NCBI GenBank assembly: GCA_023453655.1
Contig: JAEXTE010000306.1
Location: 1 to 5,466, forward strand
Direction of reading: 5' to 3'
Length of the DNA: 5,466 nt
From: Pseudomonadota bacterium
GTDB taxonomy: Bacteria > Pseudomonadota > Gammaproteobacteria > Xanthomonadales > Xanthomonadaceae
Shown here: one piece after another, positions 1 to 5,466 of the stretch
Layout: every line of letters starts with the position of its first letter
How positions within the stretch are numbered: position 1 is the first letter of the stretch
Translations under genes and position numbers: made by a program
The notes under the pieces: generated by a model
Databases searched by the model: none
Seen by the model: the letters and a program-made list of their open reading frames with translations, nothing else
What the model was told of the DNA's origin: nothing

Positions 1-638
1 GGGCAGACCTCGATGCAGCGCACGCAGGTGCCGCAGTGCGCGCTGGCCGGCGGATCGACCGGCAGCGGCAGGTCGACGTAGATCTCGCCGAGGAAGAACC
101 AGGAGCCGCCGTCGCGGTCGATCAGGCAGGTATGTTTGCCGATCCAGCCCATGCCGGCGTTGCGCGCCAGGGCGCGTTCGAGCACCGGCGCCGAATCGAC
201 GAACACGCGGTGGCCGAACGGCCCGACTTCGGCCGCCACGCGCCCGGCCAGCCTCTGCAGTCGGTTGCGCATCAGCTTGTGGTAGTCGCGGCCCAGCGCA
301 TAGCGCGCGACGTAGGCCCGTTCGCCGTCCTCCAGCGTGCGCCACGCGGCGTCCGCATCCTGCCCGTAGTCCAGGCCGACCGAGATCACGCGCACGGTGC
401 CCGGCACCAGCTCCTGCGGACGCGAACGCTTGTCGCCGTGGCGCGCCATCCAGTCCATGTCGCCATACAGGCCCTGCGCCAGCCAGTCGCGCAGGTGCGC
501 CTCGTCCTCGCCGAGTTCGATGCCGGCGATGCCGCAGCGCTGGAAGCCCGCCTCGCGCGCCAGTGCCTTGATGCGCAGGGCGAGGGCCGCGGGATCGGGG
601 CGCGCGTCGCGCGCGGCGCTGGCGGGGGGCTGGGGCAC
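1..638 (-). CDS. queG: Epoxyqueuosine reductase QueG, N-terminal part (runs off the left edge)
   Basis: QueG is a cytoplasmic cobalamin- and iron-sulfur-dependent enzyme that reduces epoxyqueuosine to queuosine at tRNA position 34, the last step of the pathway. Reading the minus strand from GTG at 638-636 gives 212 complete codons. Recognisable family blocks are GRDYHK (residues 116-121), FVDSAPVLERAL with the conserved Asp148 implicated in catalysis, the following GMGWIGKHTCLI block, FFLGEIYVDL, and the first ferredoxin-type cluster CGTCVRCIEVCP with Cys202, 205, 208 and 212. The family is usually 350-380 residues, so the second cluster and C-terminal part lie outside the window. No in-frame start fits better than this GTG: it gives a short Pro/Ala-rich lead before the conserved ALALRIKALAREAGF helix. 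It is divergent from nnr with only 23 bases between the starts. No Shine-Dalgarno sequence is visible. Identity is near certain; the start is probable. Confidence 0.95.
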   Translation of the reverse strand, partial: MPQPPASAARDARPDPAALALRIKALAREAGFQRCGIAGIELGEDEAHLRDWLAQGLYGDMDWMARHGDKRSRPQELVPGTVRVISVGLDYGQDADAAWRTLEDGERAYVARYALGRDYHKLMRNRLQRLAGRVAAEVGPFGHRVFVDSAPVLERALARNAGMGWIGKHTCLIDRDGGSWFFLGEIYVDLPLPVDPPASAHCGTCVRCIEVC

Positions 639-644
639 GGCACC

Positions 645-650
645 AGTATA
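645..650 (-). promoter_or_regulatory. Putative -10 element for queG
   Basis: On the minus strand these bases read TATACT, five of six matches to the sigma-70 -10 consensus. The hexamer ends six bases before the queG GTG, so a normal transcription start would fall at or next to the start codon, giving a leaderless mRNA. I see no convincing -35; that region lies inside the first codons of nnr. It overlaps the -10-like element of nnr on the other strand. Prediction from motif and spacing only. Confidence 0.5.
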
Positions 651-654
651 GAAT
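649..654 (+). promoter_or_regulatory. Putative -10 element for nnr (likely nnr-tsaE)
   Basis: The bases read TAGAAT, five of six matches to the -10 consensus, and end seven bases before the nnr ATG at 662. Transcription would begin at about 661-662, leaving no 5' leader. This agrees with the absence of any Shine-Dalgarno sequence before that ATG. No clear -35 is visible upstream, where the DNA is the G-rich beginning of queG. An alternative register, TATAGA at 647-652, is also possible. The element shares two bases with the queG -10 on the opposite strand. Confidence 0.45.
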
Positions 655-661
655 CCGCGCG

Positions 662-2164
662 ATGGACGCCGACCCCGACCACCGCGGCACGCCGTTGTAC
701 GACGTGGCCGCGTTGCGTGCGGTCGAAGCGCGCGCCGCCGGGCGCAGCGGGGATGCCTTCATCCTGATGGCGCGCGCTGGCCAGGCGGCCTGGCGCGAAG
801 TGTTGCGGCACTGGCCGCAGGCGCATCGCATCGCCGTGGTCTGCGGCCCCGGCAACAACGGCGGCGACGGCTACGAGCTGGCGCGCCACGCGTTGCTGGC
901 CGGTCGACAGGTACGGGTGCTGCGCCTGCAGACGCATGCACCACGCACGCCGCTGGCGCAGCGCGCCTGCGCCGCCTTCATCGAGGCCGGCGGATGCGTC
1001 GAGGACGCCGGGGAGGGGATGCCGCTGGCCGAGAGCGACCTGGTGGTGGATGCCATGTTCGGGATCGGCCTGGCGCGGGCGCCCGATGCGCAGGCGACCG
1101 CGCTGATCGGGGCGATCAACGCCGCCGGCTTGTCCGTGCTTTCGCTGGACCTCCCCAGCGGCGTGGACGCCGCCACGGGCGCCGCGCCCGGCGCCGCGGT
1201 TCGCGCCACGCGCACGCTGCAGTTCATCGCCGCGCACGCCGGGCTGGCCACGGGCGCGGCCCTGGCCTGCACCGGCGCGCTGTCGCTCGCTCCGCTCGAA
1301 TGCGCGCATCTGCTTGCCGACGTGCCCATGGCGGCACTGCGGCTGGATGCCGGCGACCTGTCCGGCTGGCTGGCGCCGCGCAGGCGCGACGCACACAAGG
1401 GCGACAGCGGTTACGTGCTGTGCGTGGGCGGCGACCTCGGGACGGGGGGGGCGGTGATGCTGGCGGCGGATGCGGCGCTGCGCTGCGGTGCCGGCCTGGT
1501 CGGCATCGCCACGCGGCCAGAACACGTGGCGCCCGCGCTGGCGCGCAGGCCGGAAGCGATGGTGCGCGGGATCGACACGCCCGCGCTGCTGGAACCGCAG
1601 CTCTCCCGCGCCGGCGTGGTGGCGCTCGGCCCCGGGCTGGGGCAGGCGGAGTGGGGCAGCGCCCTGTACCGGCGCGTGCTGGAGGCGGACCGTCGGGTCC
1701 TGCTCGATGCCGATGCGCTGAACCTGCTGGCAGGCGAACCCCGCACCCTGCCGGCCGACACCGTGCTGACCCCGCACCCGGGCGAAGCGGCGCGCCTGCT
1801 CGGCATGCGCGTGGCCGAGGTGCAGGGCAACCGGTATGCCGCGGCCCGCCTGCTGGCGGAGAGGCACGGCTGCGTGGTCGTGCTCAAGGGCGCCGGCAGC
1901 CTGGTCGCCGCGCCGGGCCGCGTGCCGCGCGTGGTCGCCGCGGGCAACCCGGGCATGGCGGTGGGCGGCATGGGCGACCTGCTCAGCGGTTGCATTGCCG
2001 CGCTGTGGGCGCAGGGGCTCGATGCCTTCGAGGCGGCCTGCTGCGGCGCGTTGCTGCATGCGGTCGCCGGCGACACTGCGGCGCGCGACGGCGAGCGCGG
2101 CCTGCTGCCGGGAGACCTGCTCGATTCCATGCGGCGCTGGTCCAACGCGGAGGCGGTGTCGTGA
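662..2164 (+). CDS. nnr: Bifunctional NAD(P)H-hydrate repair enzyme (epimerase and ADP-dependent dehydratase)
   Basis: This 500-residue protein repairs NADH and NADPH damaged by hydration. The N-terminal NnrE half interconverts the R and S hydrates, and the C-terminal NnrD half dehydrates the S form using ADP. The epimerase half (about 10-215) shows GPGNNGGDG at 62-70, Asp130 followed by FGIGL, and DLPSGVDA at 163-170. The dehydratase half (about 225-495) shows the AHKGDSGYVLCVGG entry block, GPGLG at 323-327, TPHPGE at 370-375, KGAG at 409-412, and NPGMAVGGMGDLLSG at 429-443, whose Asp439 is the expected catalytic base. Length is close to E. coli Nnr (about 515). The ATG at 662 places the conserved LYDVAALRAVE start of the epimerase at residue 12, so the start fits. 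There is no Shine-Dalgarno sequence; a -10-like hexamer lies just upstream. The stop overlaps the tsaE start, so the two are probably cotranscribed. A run of eight G lies at 1444-1451. Confidence 0.96.
   Translation: MDADPDHRGTPLYDVAALRAVEARAAGRSGDAFILMARAGQAAWREVLRHWPQAHRIAVVCGPGNNGGDGYELARHALLAGRQVRVLRLQTHAPRTPLAQRACAAFIEAGGCVEDAGEGMPLAESDLVVDAMFGIGLARAPDAQATALIGAINAAGLSVLSLDLPSGVDAATGAAPGAAVRATRTLQFIAAHAGLATGAALACTGALSLAPLECAHLLADVPMAALRLDAGDLSGWLAPRRRDAHKGDSGYVLCVGGDLGTGGAVMLAADAALRCGAGLVGIATRPEHVAPALARRPEAMVRGIDTPALLEPQLSRAGVVALGPGLGQAEWGSALYRRVLEADRRVLLDADALNLLAGEPRTLPADTVLTPHPGEAARLLGMRVAEVQGNRYAAARLLAERHGCVVVLKGAGSLVAAPGRVPRVVAAGNPGMAVGGMGDLLSGCIAALWAQGLDAFEAACCGALLHAVAGDTAARDGERGLLPGDLLDSMRRWSNAEAVS
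2149..2153 (+). promoter_or_regulatory. Strong Shine-Dalgarno sequence for tsaE
   Basis: GGAGG lies in the last codons of nnr, seven bases before the GTG at 2161. It supports this GTG as the tsaE start despite the overlap with the nnr stop. It is the only classical ribosome binding site at any gene start in the window. Confidence 0.8.
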
Positions 2165-2649
2165 TTCGCCTCTACCTGGCCGACGAGGCGGCAAGCCAGG
2201 GCCTGGCCGCCGCGCTGGCTGCGTCGGCACCCGCGCCGGCCGTGGTCTACCTGCACGGCGACCTGGGCAGCGGCAAGTCGACGCTGGCGCGCGCCTGGCT
2301 GCGCGCGCTGGGCGTGACCGGAACCGTCCGCAGCCCCACCTACACCCTCGTCGAACGCTACCCGCTGGCGGCGGGGAGCGAGGCGCTGCACCTGGACCTG
2401 TACCGGATCGGCGGCGCCGCCGAACTGGAATACCTGGGCCTGGACGACGCCGGCGCATGCCTGTGGCTGGTGGAATGGCCCGAGCGCGGGGCCGGCGGCC
2501 TGCCGCCGGCCGACCTGCACGTGCATCTGGGGGTGGCCGGCAGTGGCCGGTCCGCGCGGCTCGATCCGGCCAGCAGCCGGGGCAGGGCCTGGCTGGATGG
2601 ACTGTCGCTGCCGGCGGATTTGCGCCCGTTATCTGAACCGGAGCCATAG
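2161..2649 (+). CDS. tsaE: tRNA threonylcarbamoyladenosine biosynthesis ATPase TsaE
   Basis: TsaE is the small cytoplasmic P-loop ATPase that works with TsaB and TsaD to install N6-threonylcarbamoyladenosine (t6A) at position 37 of ANN-decoding tRNAs. The 162-residue product is near the usual length (E. coli 153). It shows the Walker A motif GDLGSGKST at 33-41, the switch block SPTYTLVE at 58-65, HLDLYR at 77-82, and VEWPERG at 104-110, all aligning with E. coli TsaE from memory. The start is GTG at 2161, which forms a GTGA overlap with the nnr stop and has GGAGG seven bases upstream. This arrangement implies translational coupling to nnr. The C-terminal 50 residues, after the catalytic core, are variable and Gly/Pro/Arg-rich. 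Stop is TAG at 2647. Nothing appears broken. Confidence 0.95.
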   Translation: MIRLYLADEAASQGLAAALAASAPAPAVVYLHGDLGSGKSTLARAWLRALGVTGTVRSPTYTLVERYPLAAGSEALHLDLYRIGGAAELEYLGLDDAGACLWLVEWPERGAGGLPPADLHVHLGVAGSGRSARLDPASSRGRAWLDGLSLPADLRPLSEPEP

Positions 2650-2696
2650 GAACCGGCGGCAGGTTGCCGTTTTGAAAGGAAAAGTGCGTTGCAAAT

Positions 2697-2721
2697 CCGT
2701 ATCAACGGTGATTGACTACGG
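2697..2721 (+). promoter_or_regulatory. Bulged inverted repeat just before the amidase start codon
   Basis: CCGTATCAA (2697-2705) pairs with TTGACTACGG (2712-2721) through nine base pairs with one bulged C at 2716, around the six-base loop CGGTGA. The structure ends three bases before the amidase ATG at 2725. The only Shine-Dalgarno-like bases near that ATG, GGTGA at 2707-2711, lie in the loop, 13 bases from the ATG. As RNA it could modulate translation; as DNA the inner TCAA-N6-TTGA could be an operator. It has no T run, so it is not a standard terminator. The repeat is seen directly; its function is unknown. Confidence 0.5.
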
Positions 2722-2724
2722 CTC

Positions 2725-4254
2725 ATGCGCACGCGGGGAATCAACGTCCAACAGGTCTTGCTGGCGGCGGCACTGCTGGCGGCGCTGCTCTGGAACCTCG
2801 CCCACGCCGCGGAAATCCGCGGTATCGACCTTCAGACCGGACCCACCGGCACCCGCGCCGAGCTTCGCGTGGACGGCGAAGCCGAGTACCGCCTGATCTC
2901 GCTGGCCAATCCCGACCGCCTGGTCGTCGACCTGCCCGCCAGCCGCGCCGCGGGCAAGTTGGCCCTGCCGGCGCCTGCGGGCGTGGTCAGGACCATCCGC
3001 AGCGGCCAGCCCGAACCCGGCACCGTGCGCATCGTGTTCGACCTCGCCGAGCCGGTGGCCGCACTCAAGCCCCGCTACGAGTCGGGACCCGGGGGCACCC
3101 GGCTGGTGATCGAGTGGCCGGGCGACGGACAGGACGATCCCATCGCCCGCATCGCCGCGGCCTCCGCCGGTGCCACGGCGCAGCGGACTGCCGCCCAGCC
3201 TGCGGCCAACGCCGCCGTACCGGCGGCCCCCGCGGTCGAGCCGCAGCCGCCCGCAGCCGATCCTTCCGCCGCGTCCGCCGCCGCGACCTCGCGCCTGGTG
3301 GCGGGCCTGGCGACGGCGAAACAGGCCGCCTCGGCGACCGCCGCGCAACCTGCTCCCGCCCCGGCACCGCCACCGCAGTCTGGCAACACCCGCGGGCAAC
3401 CGGTGGCGATCCCGACTGCCGCGGCGGCTTCGGTCCAGCCTCCGGCGGCGCCGGCAGCGGTGCCAGCGCCCGTCCCCGCGCAGCCGGCCATCGCCAACGG
3501 CGGCCGGCCGCTGGTGATCGCCATCGATGCCGGCCACGGCGGGCAGGACCCGGGCGCGATCGGCCCCACCGGCAAGCGCGAGAAGGACATCACCCTGGCC
3601 ATCGCGCGCGAACTGGCGCGCCAGGTCAACGCCACGCCGGGCCTCCGCGCGCACCTGGTCCGCGACCGCGACGTGTTCATCCCCTTGAACAACCGCGCCC
3701 GCATTGCCCGGCAGGCGCGGGCGGACATGTTCATTTCGATCCACGCCGATGCGGCCGAGAACCGCAACGCCAAGGGATCCTCGGTCTACGTGCTGTCGCT
3801 GCGCGGCGCCTCGTCGCAGCGCGCGCGCTGGCTGGCCGACAAGGAAAACGCGGCCGACCTGATCGGCGGCGTGCGCGCTCCTAGCAACGACAGCGTGCTT
3901 ACCAACGTGCTGCTCGACCTCACCCAGAGCGGTCAGATGAAGGCTTCCGAGGACGCGGGCAACCACATCCTCCAGGGCCTCAAGCGCATCGGCAACAACC
4001 ACAAGCCGCACATCGAGCGCGCCAACTTCGCGGTGCTGCGCACCTCGGACATGCCCGCGATGCTGGTCGAGACCGCCTTCCTCTCAAATCCCGACGAGGA
4101 AAAGCGCCTGGTGGATCCGGCGTTCCAGGGCACCGTGGCGCGCGCGATCCTCGATGGCGTGCACACCTACTTCTCCAGCCAGCCGCCGCCGGGCACGCTG
4201 TACGCGGCCCGGGCCGCGGCCGGGCAGGTGGCGAGCGCGGGCGGCAGCCCGTAG
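2725..4254 (+). CDS. amiC: Periplasmic N-acetylmuramoyl-L-alanine amidase with AMIN domain (AmiC/AmiB family)
   Basis: This zinc enzyme cleaves the bond between N-acetylmuramic acid and the stem peptide of peptidoglycan, splitting septal wall during cell separation. The 509-residue product begins with a Sec-type signal peptide: a hydrophobic stretch at about 11-25 and probable cleavage after AHA28. There is no twin-arginine motif, unlike E. coli AmiC. An AMIN localisation domain (about 29-132) is followed by an Ala/Pro-rich linker (about 133-258) and the Amidase_3 domain (about 261-490). The expected zinc and catalytic residues are present: His271 in DAGHGG, Glu286 in KREKD, His340 in SIHADA and Glu449 in LVETAF. 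The insertion at about 354-415, including [17 protein letters not shown], matches the autoinhibitory helix region of division amidases that need an EnvC- or NlpD-type activator. No LysM domain follows. TGA at 2713 blocks an upstream in-frame start, so ATG 2725 is used. The position between tsaE and mutL matches E. coli amiB, so the symbol is by domain resemblance. Confidence 0.93.
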   Translation: MRTRGINVQQVLLAAALLAALLWNLAHAAEIRGIDLQTGPTGTRAELRVDGEAEYRLISLANPDRLVVDLPASRAAGKLALPAPAGVVRTIRSGQPEPGTVRIVFDLAEPVAALKPRYESGPGGTRLVIEWPGDGQDDPIARIAAASAGATAQRTAAQPAANAAVPAAPAVEPQPPAADPSAASAAATSRLVAGLATAKQAASATAAQPAPAPAPPPQSGNTRGQPVAIPTAAAASVQPPAAPAAVPAPVPAQPAIANGGRPLVIAIDAGHGGQDPGAIGPTGKREKDITLAIARELARQVNATPGLRAHLVRDRDVFIPLNNRARIARQARADMFISIHADAAENRNAKGSSVYVLSLRGASSQRARWLADKENAADLIGGVRAPSNDSVLTNVLLDLTQSGQMKASEDAGNHILQGLKRIGNNHKPHIERANFAVLRTSDMPAMLVETAFLSNPDEEKRLVDPAFQGTVARAILDGVHTYFSSQPPPGTLYAARAAAGQVASAGGSP

Positions 4255-4262
4255 TCGCTCAA

Positions 4263-4291
4263 GGGGGCCGGGCCCCAGGACGCCGGCGTCC
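4263..4291. repeat. Two adjacent GC-rich palindromes after the amidase gene
   Basis: The first, at 4263-4276, can pair GGGG (4264-4267) with CCCC (4273-4276). The second, GGACGCCGGCGTCC at 4278-4291, is a perfect 14-base palindrome able to form a five-bp stem with a CCGG loop. They start eight bases after the amidase stop. There is no T run, so a classical intrinsic terminator is not supported; a U-less terminator, an mRNA 3'-end stabiliser or a protein site is possible. The remainder of the 4255-4354 gap holds only the mutL promoter-like hexamer. Confidence 0.4.
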
Positions 4292-4342
4292 GCCCACTGC
4301 GTTCGAAAGCGGGCGTTCCGCCTCGTCGCGGGCGCGCACCGC

Positions 4343-4348
4343 TATCAT
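4343..4348 (+). promoter_or_regulatory. Putative -10 element for mutL
   Basis: The bases read TATCAT, five of six matches to the -10 consensus, ending six bases before the mutL GTG at 4355. Transcription from it would start at or beside the GTG, giving a leaderless mRNA. There is no Shine-Dalgarno sequence before the GTG, and no clear -35 about 17 bases upstream. The geometry matches that seen at queG and nnr. Confidence 0.5.
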
Positions 4349-4354
4349 GCGCGG

Positions 4355-5466
4355 GTGCCCATCCAGCAACTGCCCGACACCCTGATCAACCAGATCGCCG
4401 CGGGCGAGGTCGTCGAACGACCCGCATCGGTGGTCAAGGAACTGGTCGAGAACGCGCTCGACGCCGGCGCGACGCGGATCGACCTCGCCCTGGAGGAAGG
4501 CGGCGTGCGCCTGATCCGCGTGCGCGACGACGGAGGCGGCATGCCGGCCGAGGAACTGCCGCTGGCGGTCTCGCGCCACGCCACCAGCAAGATCGCCAGC
4601 CTCGACGACCTCGAAGCGGTAGCCACGCTCGGGTTCCGCGGCGAGGCGCTGCCGTCGATCGCTTCGGTCAGCCGATTCCGGCTGTCGACGCGACGCGCGG
4701 AGGATGCGCATGGCGCCGAACTCGCGGTCGAAGGCGGGCGTGTGGGCGAGGTGACGCCCAGGCAGCATCCGGCCGGGACCACGGTCGAGGTGCGCGACCT
4801 GTTCTACAACGTGCCGGCCCGGCGCAAGTTCCTGCGCGCCGAACGGACCGAGCTCGGACACATCGAGGAATGGCTGCGGTCGCTGGCGCTGGCGCGCCCG
4901 GATGTCGAGCTTCGGGTGTCGCACAACGGCAAGGCATCGCGGCGCTACCGCGCCTTCGATCGTTCCGGCGGTGCCCTGTTCACCGGCGAGCGCCTGCTCG
5001 AAACCCTGGGCGAGGAGTTCGCGAAGCACGCGCTGCGCGTCGAGCACGAGGGAGCCGGCCTGCGGCTGCACGGCTGGATCGCGCAGCCGGCGTACTCGCG
5101 CGCGAGCGCCGACCAGCAGTACCTCTACGTCAATGGCCGCTCGGTGCGCGACCGCAGCGTCGCGCATGCGGTCAAGCAGGCCTTCGCCGACGTGATGTAC
5201 CACGGGCGCCAGCCGGCCTACGTGCTGTTCCTCGAACTCGATCCGACCCGCGTCGACGTCAACGTGCATCCGGCCAAGCACGAGGTCCGGTTCCGCGACG
5301 CGCGCCTGGTGCACGACTTCGTCTATCGCACCCTGCACGACGCCCTGGCGGGCACGCGCGCGGGCACGGCGGCGCAGGCGGACGGTACGCAGGGCCTGGC
5401 GGCGCGCGATGCGGCGGCCGCGCCGTCCTGGCCTGCGGCCACGCCGTCTGCGCGCCCCTCCTGGGG
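4355..5466 (+). CDS. mutL: DNA mismatch repair protein MutL, N-terminal part (runs off the right edge)
   Basis: MutL links mismatch recognition by MutS to downstream repair. The window holds 370 complete codons, comprising the whole GHKL ATPase and transducer region and the start of the variable linker; the C-terminal dimerisation domain lies outside. Residues align with E. coli MutL almost without gaps at the start: [20 protein letters not shown] from 12, the catalytic Glu29, the Mg-binding Asn33, Asp58 in [14 protein letters not shown] at 75-79, LGFRGEAL at 92-99, [12 protein letters not shown] at 148-159, and [14 protein letters not shown] at 300-313 with Lys308. From about residue 335 it becomes Ala/Gly-rich. 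The GTG start gives [10 protein letters not shown], matching E. coli MPIQVLPPQL, so the start is secure. The upstream ATG at 4347 is out of frame. Whether this MutL has the C-terminal endonuclease motif cannot be judged here. It lies 100 bases after the amidase gene and probably has its own promoter. Confidence 0.97.
   Translation, partial: MPIQQLPDTLINQIAAGEVVERPASVVKELVENALDAGATRIDLALEEGGVRLIRVRDDGGGMPAEELPLAVSRHATSKIASLDDLEAVATLGFRGEALPSIASVSRFRLSTRRAEDAHGAELAVEGGRVGEVTPRQHPAGTTVEVRDLFYNVPARRKFLRAERTELGHIEEWLRSLALARPDVELRVSHNGKASRRYRAFDRSGGALFTGERLLETLGEEFAKHALRVEHEGAGLRLHGWIAQPAYSRASADQQYLYVNGRSVRDRSVAHAVKQAFADVMYHGRQPAYVLFLELDPTRVDVNVHPAKHEVRFRDARLVHDFVYRTLHDALAGTRAGTAAQADGTQGLAARDAAAAPSWPAATPSARPSW

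Noticed and set aside
36..767. A 243-codon plus-strand frame across the queG region into nnr.
   Set aside because: It is antisense to the conserved QueG blocks, including the cysteine cluster, and its product resembles no family I know.
386..2647. A 753-codon stop-free frame on the minus strand across nnr and tsaE.
   Set aside because: Its translation is Arg/Ala/Gly/Pro-rich low-complexity sequence with no family motif, opposite two genes with clear catalytic motifs. Long antisense open frames are expected at this GC.
2635..2656. Direct repeat GAACCGG at 2635-2641 and 2650-2656, around the tsaE stop.
   Set aside because: Seven bases, two copies, in GC-rich DNA. Chance is likely and there is no matching signal elsewhere.
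2716..4011. A 431-codon open frame antisense to the amidase gene.
   Set aside because: No recognisable motif, a glycine/arginine-rich product, and full overlap with the well-supported amidase gene. It is a GC-bias shadow.
4347..4349. ATG just upstream of mutL as an alternative start.
   Set aside because: It is out of frame with mutL and overlaps the -10-like hexamer; the GTG at 4355 gives the expected MPIQ-type N terminus.
4259..5338. A 359-codon open frame antisense to mutL.
   Set aside because: Its sequence only mirrors conserved mutL codons and shows no domain of its own.
1..5466. The window as a novel defence, mobile or biosynthetic system.
   Set aside because: All five genes belong to well-known housekeeping families in a conserved order; there are no transposase, integrase, tRNA-flanked repeats, CRISPR-like arrays or base-composition shift.

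Overview
This window is strongly GC-rich (about 70% by eye), with codon third positions dominated by G and C. It carries five housekeeping genes in an order typical of gammaproteobacteria: queG (divergent, cut by the left edge), nnr, tsaE, an AMIN-domain N-acetylmuramoyl-L-alanine amidase, and mutL (cut by the right edge). Escherichia coli has the same order, with amiB in the amidase slot. The high GC and the protein sequences suggest Xanthomonadaceae or Lysobacteraceae (Lysobacter, Luteimonas or a relative). That assignment is inference from sequence style, not from a search.

Layout. Bases 1-638 (minus strand) hold the N-terminal 212 residues of the tRNA epoxyqueuosine reductase QueG, ending at its first [4Fe-4S] cysteine cluster. 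A 23-base gap then separates queG from nnr, which runs the other way. Nnr (662-2164) is a bifunctional NAD(P)H-hydrate repair enzyme. tsaE (2161-2649) overlaps nnr by four bases and makes the ATPase of the t6A tRNA-modification machinery. A 75-base gap with a bulged hairpin precedes the amidase gene (2725-4254). It encodes an exported cell-separation amidase with an AMIN domain, a long Ala/Pro linker and an intact zinc catalytic domain. A 100-base gap with two GC-rich palindromes precedes mutL (4355 to the right edge), of which the whole GHKL ATPase N-terminal domain is present.

The genes do not form one pathway. Two act on tRNA modification (queG, tsaE), one on nicotinamide cofactor repair (nnr), one on peptidoglycan cleavage at division, and one on DNA mismatch repair. 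Their shared position is an old conserved neighbourhood. I see no mobile element, CRISPR array, RNA gene or unknown protein family, and no sign of a new biological system.

The most interesting signals are regulatory. Three of the five genes (queG, nnr, mutL) have a good -10-like hexamer ending only 6-7 bases before the start codon and no Shine-Dalgarno sequence, which predicts leaderless mRNAs. For queG and nnr the two hexamers overlap on opposite strands inside the 23-base gap. The amidase gene instead has a 9-bp bulged inverted repeat ending three bases before its ATG, with the only ribosome-binding-like bases in the loop.
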